Under the pieces are notes generated by a model, which saw only the letters and a program-made list of their open reading frames with translations, was not told the DNA's origin and did no database searches. A DNA stretch of 9,082 nt. It comes from Thermomicrobiaceae bacterium (GTDB lineage: Bacteria; Chloroflexota; Chloroflexia; Thermomicrobiales; Thermomicrobiaceae). Made by a program: the position numbers and the translations under genes. The stretch covers positions 1 through 9,082 of the forward strand of contig SLFF01000222.1 of NCBI GenBank assembly GCA_007124395.1, read 5' to 3'. Position 1 is the first letter of the stretch. Each line of letters starts with the position of its first letter. This document shows, in pieces, positions 6,323-9,082 of the stretch.

Positions 6323-6787
6323 ATGAAGGATCAACAGGACCGGGTAAACCAGACCACGGATCATGGCTGCTTCGGGTGTGGTGTGCAGAACGATGTGGGG
6401 CTGCAACTGGAATTCTATCGTGGCGAGGACGAAGTCGTTGCGACATTCACGCCGAAAACCGAGCATGAGGGATATACCCGAATGGTGCATGGCGGAATCG
6501 TTTCGACAATGCTCGATGAAGCGATGAGCTGGGCGGTGATCGATTCCGGTCGACTGGCGGTGACCGCACGGATTTCAGTCGATTTCCGGAAGCCGGTCCC
6601 GTCGGGTGAGCCGGTCACGGTGACTGGAAGCGTCACCAACGATCGCGGCCGAGCGGTCGAGACCAGCGGTGAAATCCGAGATGGCAACGGTCAGGTGCTG
6701 GCAACGTCGACAGGACTGTTCATTCGCGTGTCCGAGAAACAGCAACGCGAATGGGAAGAGACCTATCTCATCGGCGAGTCTGACTGA
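6323..6787 (+). CDS. PaaI-like hotdog-fold thioesterase
   Basis: 154 residues, normal for the family. The N-terminal CFGCGVQNDVGLQLEF (16-31) and the core HGGIVSTMLDEA (56-67) are typical of PaaI/4HBT acyl-CoA thioesterases; His56-Gly57-Gly58 and Asp65 sit where the active site lies. Such proteins form homodimers or tetramers in the cytoplasm and hydrolyse acyl- or aryl-CoA; the substrate cannot be told here. I chose the ATG at 6323 because the family motif begins soon after it. The frame is open back to a TTG at 6272, but those 17 residues look unlike the family. AGGGGAG at 6304-6310 is 12 bases upstream, rather distant. The gene diverges from rhodanese-MoeB and converges on the HD nuclease with only 13 bases between the ends. 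Confidence 0.9.
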   Translation: MKDQQDRVNQTTDHGCFGCGVQNDVGLQLEFYRGEDEVVATFTPKTEHEGYTRMVHGGIVSTMLDEAMSWAVIDSGRLAVTARISVDFRKPVPSGEPVTVTGSVTNDRGRAVETSGEIRDGNGQVLATSTGLFIRVSEKQQREWEETYLIGESD

Positions 6788-6800
6788 GCTAACCCTGATC

Positions 6801-7736
6801 TTAGCTGTTCGGCTTCCGCACCCAGCCCCGACTCTGGTTCGAGTAGGTCCAGCTTTCACCGTCGACTTTGTCGCGCCAGAGGTCGAAGTACCCTGTCGTG
6901 GAGGCGTCGAGCGTATCGGCACCGCTGAGGATCAACCCTTCTGGCGTCCCTGGAGTTACCGGCGCGCCATACTCCAACTCTCCGTGATGGCTGATGATCG
7001 GATGCAACACGTCCGATAGCGGGATATCGCCGGCATACTCGATATCTCGGGCAACACGCTCGACGAGCATCACCCCCCGGACGATATGACCGAGCAGTCG
7101 CTCATCCTCGAGCGGCTGTCGGCTCTCCGGGCCATCGTATGCGTCGGCTTTGCCGATGTCATGCAGCGCGGCCGTGGCAAGGAGAAGGTCACGGTTGACC
7201 CGACCACCGTAGATGTCCGCGGAGCTCAGGCAGATTCGCATGACGTGGAGGGTGTGCTCGAGCAGACCACCGCGGTAGGCGCCGTGAAACCGGATTGCGG
7301 CCGGTGCGCTCCAGAACCCGGGGCTGGCTTCGAGCACGTGGTTCACCAAGCCGCGAAGGTCCTCATCCTCGATCATTTCGACGAGGCCAGTGAATTCGTC
7401 GATCAGCTCCTCGCGCGGTCGATAGGTGCCGGGAAGGTAGGCGCCTACGTCTTCCTTCGTCAGGCGAAGGGTGTTCACTCTGATCTGTGGACTCCCGTTG
7501 TATTCACTGGCGTCACCTTCGATGAGCACCACAGAGGGGCATTCATACACCTGATCCGGATCAGCATCCCAGAGAATAGCTGGCAAGATCGACGAGGTTT
7601 CATCCCGCAACTCCATCCTGAGAAACGGTTTGCCTTGCCGCGTCCGCCGGAGTTCTGCCGTCCAGAGGCAGGCGAGCCCTGCAACGCGATCTCCCGGGAG
7701 TAGTTCTGAGAATACGAGTGGTACAGGGCCGATCAT
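6801..7736 (-). CDS. YhaM-like 3'-5' exoribonuclease (OB fold + HD domain)
   Basis: 311 residues, close to the ~314 of Bacillus subtilis YhaM. Residues ~10-95 look like a nucleic-acid-binding OB fold. Residues ~150-285 are an HD phosphohydrolase domain with candidate metal ligands His161 (GGLLEHTL), His192-Asp193 (ALHDIGK), His217, His250/His251 (SHHGELEYGAP) and Asp274 (SGADTLDA). The run HHGELEYGAPVTPGTPEG is characteristic of the YhaM/Cbf1 group, which degrades RNA (and some DNA) from the 3' end with metal. The ATG at 7736 has GGAGG four bases upstream. It follows the amidotransferase-like gene by 41 bases on the same strand with no terminator seen, so the two probably share a transcript. 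The C-terminal ~25 residues after the HD core are not recognised. Confidence 0.9.
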   Translation of the reverse strand: MIGPVPLVFSELLPGDRVAGLACLWTAELRRTRQGKPFLRMELRDETSSILPAILWDADPDQVYECPSVVLIEGDASEYNGSPQIRVNTLRLTKEDVGAYLPGTYRPREELIDEFTGLVEMIEDEDLRGLVNHVLEASPGFWSAPAAIRFHGAYRGGLLEHTLHVMRICLSSADIYGGRVNRDLLLATAALHDIGKADAYDGPESRQPLEDERLLGHIVRGVMLVERVARDIEYAGDIPLSDVLHPIISHHGELEYGAPVTPGTPEGLILSGADTLDASTTGYFDLWRDKVDGESWTYSNQSRGWVRKPNS

Positions 7737-7777
7737 GAGTCCTCCATTAGGTTTCGTGCGGTTCGTGTCTGGTCAGT

Positions 7778-8527
7778 CTAGACGGTGGCGCTTGCTCGAC
7801 GCATTGAGGCATGCGTGGCCTCGACCAGCGACTGGAACGGTTTCAGATGTTCCGAATGTTCGCGGAACATCATCTCTGGATGCCACTGTACGCCAAGAAA
7901 CCAGGTGCTGGCTGGACGATCGACGGCCTCGATGGTGCCGTCGGGAGCGCGTCCGATCACCACGAGTTCAGGGGAGACATCCTTCAGCGCCTGGTGATGG
8001 AACGAGTTTGTCTCGATCTCGGTGGATCCGTAGACCTCGTGCAGTCGGGAATCAGGTTCCACACTCACCCCATGCGATTTGTCTGGTGGGCTGTAGCCTG
8101 CCTCATGCTGGCGATGCTCGATCTGATCGCTGAATTCGGCGGCGATGTCCTGGTAGAGCGTACCCCCGAGGGCAACATTGGCGACCTGAATTCCCCGGCA
8201 GATGCAGAGAATCGGGATGTCGCGTTCGAGAGCAGCCTTGAATAGTGCGAGTTCGAAGCTATCTCGCTGCTCGTCGATGCCGCCAGCGTGGACGTTGGTT
8301 TCGCGGTACTCCATCGGGTCGATATCCCCGCCACCGCTGAAGAGCAGACCATCTATTCGATCGAGGATCTCGTTCGGGTCTCCGCCTTGTGGCGGAAGAA
8401 TGAAGGGAAGTCCGCCGGACTCTTCGACTCCTTCAGTGTAAGTATTTGCCAGGACGTACCGGCGAAATGTTCCGTGGCCCAACTTGTCGGTAGAAGGCGT
8501 TGGGGTCAATCCAATTACAGGCTTCAT
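7778..8527 (-). CDS. Class-I glutamine amidotransferase-like hydrolase (peptidase C26, PuuD type)
   Basis: 249 residues. It shows the gamma-glutamyl-gamma-aminobutyrate hydrolase pattern: start KPVIGLTP, LLFSGGGDIDP (61-71), nucleophile loop ILCICRGIQ with Cys110, NVALGGTLYQDI (117-128), NSFHHQA (174-180) and VQWHPE (213-218). The triad is Cys110, His216 and Glu218. Relatives hydrolyse gamma-glutamyl amides such as gamma-glutamyl-GABA in putrescine breakdown; no other polyamine gene is present, so the substrate is open. The frame extends 85 codons upstream to 8782, but the extension is not family-like and runs through the promoter region. The ATG at 8527 has GAGGA six bases upstream and is chosen. 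It leads a likely two-gene unit with the YhaM-like gene and diverges from the rRNA operon. Confidence 0.92.
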   Translation of the reverse strand: MKPVIGLTPTPSTDKLGHGTFRRYVLANTYTEGVEESGGLPFILPPQGGDPNEILDRIDGLLFSGGGDIDPMEYRETNVHAGGIDEQRDSFELALFKAALERDIPILCICRGIQVANVALGGTLYQDIAAEFSDQIEHRQHEAGYSPPDKSHGVSVEPDSRLHEVYGSTEIETNSFHHQALKDVSPELVVIGRAPDGTIEAVDRPASTWFLGVQWHPEMMFREHSEHLKPFQSLVEATHASMRRASATV

Positions 8528-8593
8528 GGTTGATCCTCTCCTGGGGATTCGCGACAGGGCATCGCAATGGCCGTTGTTCGTAGCCGTGCCGCG

Positions 8594-8622
8594 ATTATTG
8601 AGGTTTGCGGGCCGTGGGTCAA
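8594..8622 (-). promoter_or_regulatory. Promoter for the C26 hydrolase/YhaM unit
   Basis: On the minus strand TTGACC (8622-8617) and AATAAT (8599-8594) are 17 bases apart; each matches five of six sigma70 consensus positions. It would give a leader of about 60 nt. Confidence 0.7.
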
Positions 8623-8650
8623 GGAATGTGAACGAAATTTGAGAATTGGG

Positions 8651-8680
8651 TTGGCACCGGGAAATCGGCTGTGCTAGACT
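8651..8680 (+). promoter_or_regulatory. Possible upstream rRNA promoter (P1)
   Basis: TTGGCA (8651-8656) and TAGACT (8675-8680) with an 18-base spacer. It is weaker than the one downstream and starts about 280 bases before 16S. Confidence 0.45.
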
Positions 8681-8775
8681 AGGCGTCGCTGCGGAAGAGA
8701 AGCGGCACACAAAACGCGTCACAACTCCCGCTCTAACGCGAACGTACGGAGCGGAACGGAAAGCGCACCGAGATC

Positions 8776-8804
8776 TTGACAAGGGATTTCGGACGCGTTA
8801 TAGT
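8776..8804 (+). promoter_or_regulatory. Strong rRNA promoter (P2)
   Basis: A perfect TTGACA (8776-8781) and TATAGT (8799-8804, five of six matches) with the optimal 17-base spacer. Transcription would start near 8811, about 150 bases before the 16S gene. Confidence 0.85.
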
Positions 8805-8860
8805 GAGTGTCGCGCTTTTGAGGGGCAGAACAAGAGCGCAGAGACGCATTGCCCCAGCAC

Positions 8861-8870
8861 CTTGACAATT
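8861..8870 (+). promoter_or_regulatory. boxA-like rRNA leader element
   Basis: CTTGACAATT lies between promoter P2 and 16S, where antitermination boxA elements (CTTTGACAA-like in many bacteria) are found. It also contains TTGACA, but no -10 box sits 16-18 bases after it, so I read it as a leader element and not a third promoter. Confidence 0.4.
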
Positions 8871-8893
8871 GGAGCGTGACCAGATGGCTTGAG

Positions 8894-8909
8894 TGCGAAG
8901 TGATTCGCA
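8894..8909 (+). other. Leader hairpin 1
   Basis: TGCGAA and TTCGCA form a perfect 6-bp stem around a GTGA loop in the transcribed 16S leader. It may be part of leader folding or rRNA processing. Confidence 0.5.
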
Positions 8910-8938
8910 TGATGGTCGTATGAACCAGGATAAGAAAC

Positions 8939-8954
8939 GCACCGTAAATGGTGC
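8939..8954 (+). other. Leader hairpin 2
   Basis: GCACC and GGTGC pair around a six-base loop GTAAAT, ending nine bases before the predicted 16S 5' end. A role in maturation of the 5' end is possible but unproven. Confidence 0.45.
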
Positions 8955-8962
8955 AACCAGTC

Positions 8963-9082
8963 TTGATGGAGAGTTTGATCCTGGCTCAGGAACAACGCTG
9001 GCGGCGTGCCTAATGCATGCAAGTCGAATGGGACCCATTTCGGTGGACGACCATGGCGGACGGGTGAGTAACACGTGGAGAA
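8963..9082 (+). rRNA. rrs: 16S ribosomal RNA, 5' end (partial)
   Basis: The universal AGAGTTTGATCCTGGCTCAG site starts at 8970, equivalent to E. coli position 8, which places the mature 5' end near 8963. It is followed by AACGCTGGCGGCGTGCCTAA, GCATGCAAGTCGA and GGCGGACGGGTGAGTAACAC, all conserved landmarks of the first ~110 bases of bacterial 16S. The gene continues beyond the window. The sequence looks like Chloroflexota (Thermomicrobia-like), but a fragment this short gives only tentative placement. Confidence 0.98.

Larger units (their letters stand above)
8528..8962. other. Divergent regulatory region between hydrolase gene and rRNA operon
   Basis: This 435-base stretch has no gene. It holds the minus-strand promoter of the hydrolase gene (8594-8622), two plus-strand promoter candidates for the rRNA operon (8651-8680, 8776-8804), a boxA-like leader element and two small hairpins. 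Open frames across it are shadows of low quality. Confidence 0.75.

Noticed and set aside
7086..7703. 205-codon plus-strand frame opposite the YhaM-like gene
   Set aside because: It is antisense to a well-recognised HD-domain gene and shows no recognisable protein family.
8528..8782. N-terminal extension of the C26 hydrolase to 8782
   Set aside because: The 85 extra residues are Arg/Ser-rich, not family-like, and overlap the promoter and Shine-Dalgarno of the ATG at 8527.
8862..8890. Third rRNA promoter using TTGACA at 8862
   Set aside because: No acceptable -10 hexamer lies at the right distance; a boxA-like leader element is a better reading.

Overview
This window is bacterial chromosomal DNA, GC-rich, with dense genes and GTG as well as ATG starts. 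It ends in the first ~120 bases of a 16S rRNA gene. The 16S start (27F site at 8970, then a GGCGGCGTGCCTAATGCATG stretch) and the gene types suggest a Chloroflexota bacterium, perhaps Thermomicrobia-like. That placement is inference from a short 16S fragment and family resemblance, not from a search.

Layout. 200-1513 (+) is a CvpA-like membrane protein with a long disordered Pro/Gln/Glu tail and a C-terminal zinc ribbon. Facing it, 4296-1510 (-) is a two-gene unit: a PASTA-type Ser/Thr kinase, then a membrane-anchored protein with a degenerate ComEC-like metallo-beta-lactamase fold. The two convergent ends share one CTAG as both stop codons. 4592-4876 (+) is a MoaD/ThiS/CysO-type ubiquitin-like sulfur carrier. 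It converges, across a perfect bidirectional terminator, on a rhodanese-MoeB/ThiF (E1-like) gene at 6156-4966 (-). 6323-6787 (+) is a PaaI-like hotdog thioesterase. 8527-6801 (-) is a probable two-gene unit: a class-I glutamine-amidotransferase-like hydrolase (peptidase C26/PuuD type), then a YhaM-like OB-fold/HD nuclease. 8528-8962 holds divergent promoters for that unit and for the rRNA operon, then the 16S gene.

The most notable feature is the rhodanese-MoeB gene. Its frame is interrupted by one in-frame TGA at codon 309, exactly where MoeB, ThiF and MOCS3/Uba4 carry their conserved catalytic cysteine. The frame stays intact and family-like for 87 more codons, including the second half of the zinc site. 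A 7-bp stem with a 6-nt loop (G in loop position 2) begins 14 nt after the TGA, and the loop starts 21 nt after it, as expected of a bacterial SECIS element. The best reading is a selenoprotein: an E1-like enzyme with selenocysteine in place of the sulfur-transfer cysteine. A nonsense mutation or sequencing error is the alternative. Its presumed partner, the sulfur carrier, ends in Gly-Gly-Ala-Phe-Ala, so it would need C-terminal trimming (JAMM-protease style) before activation. Together they suggest a sulfur- or selenium-transfer module built on ubiquitin-like chemistry.
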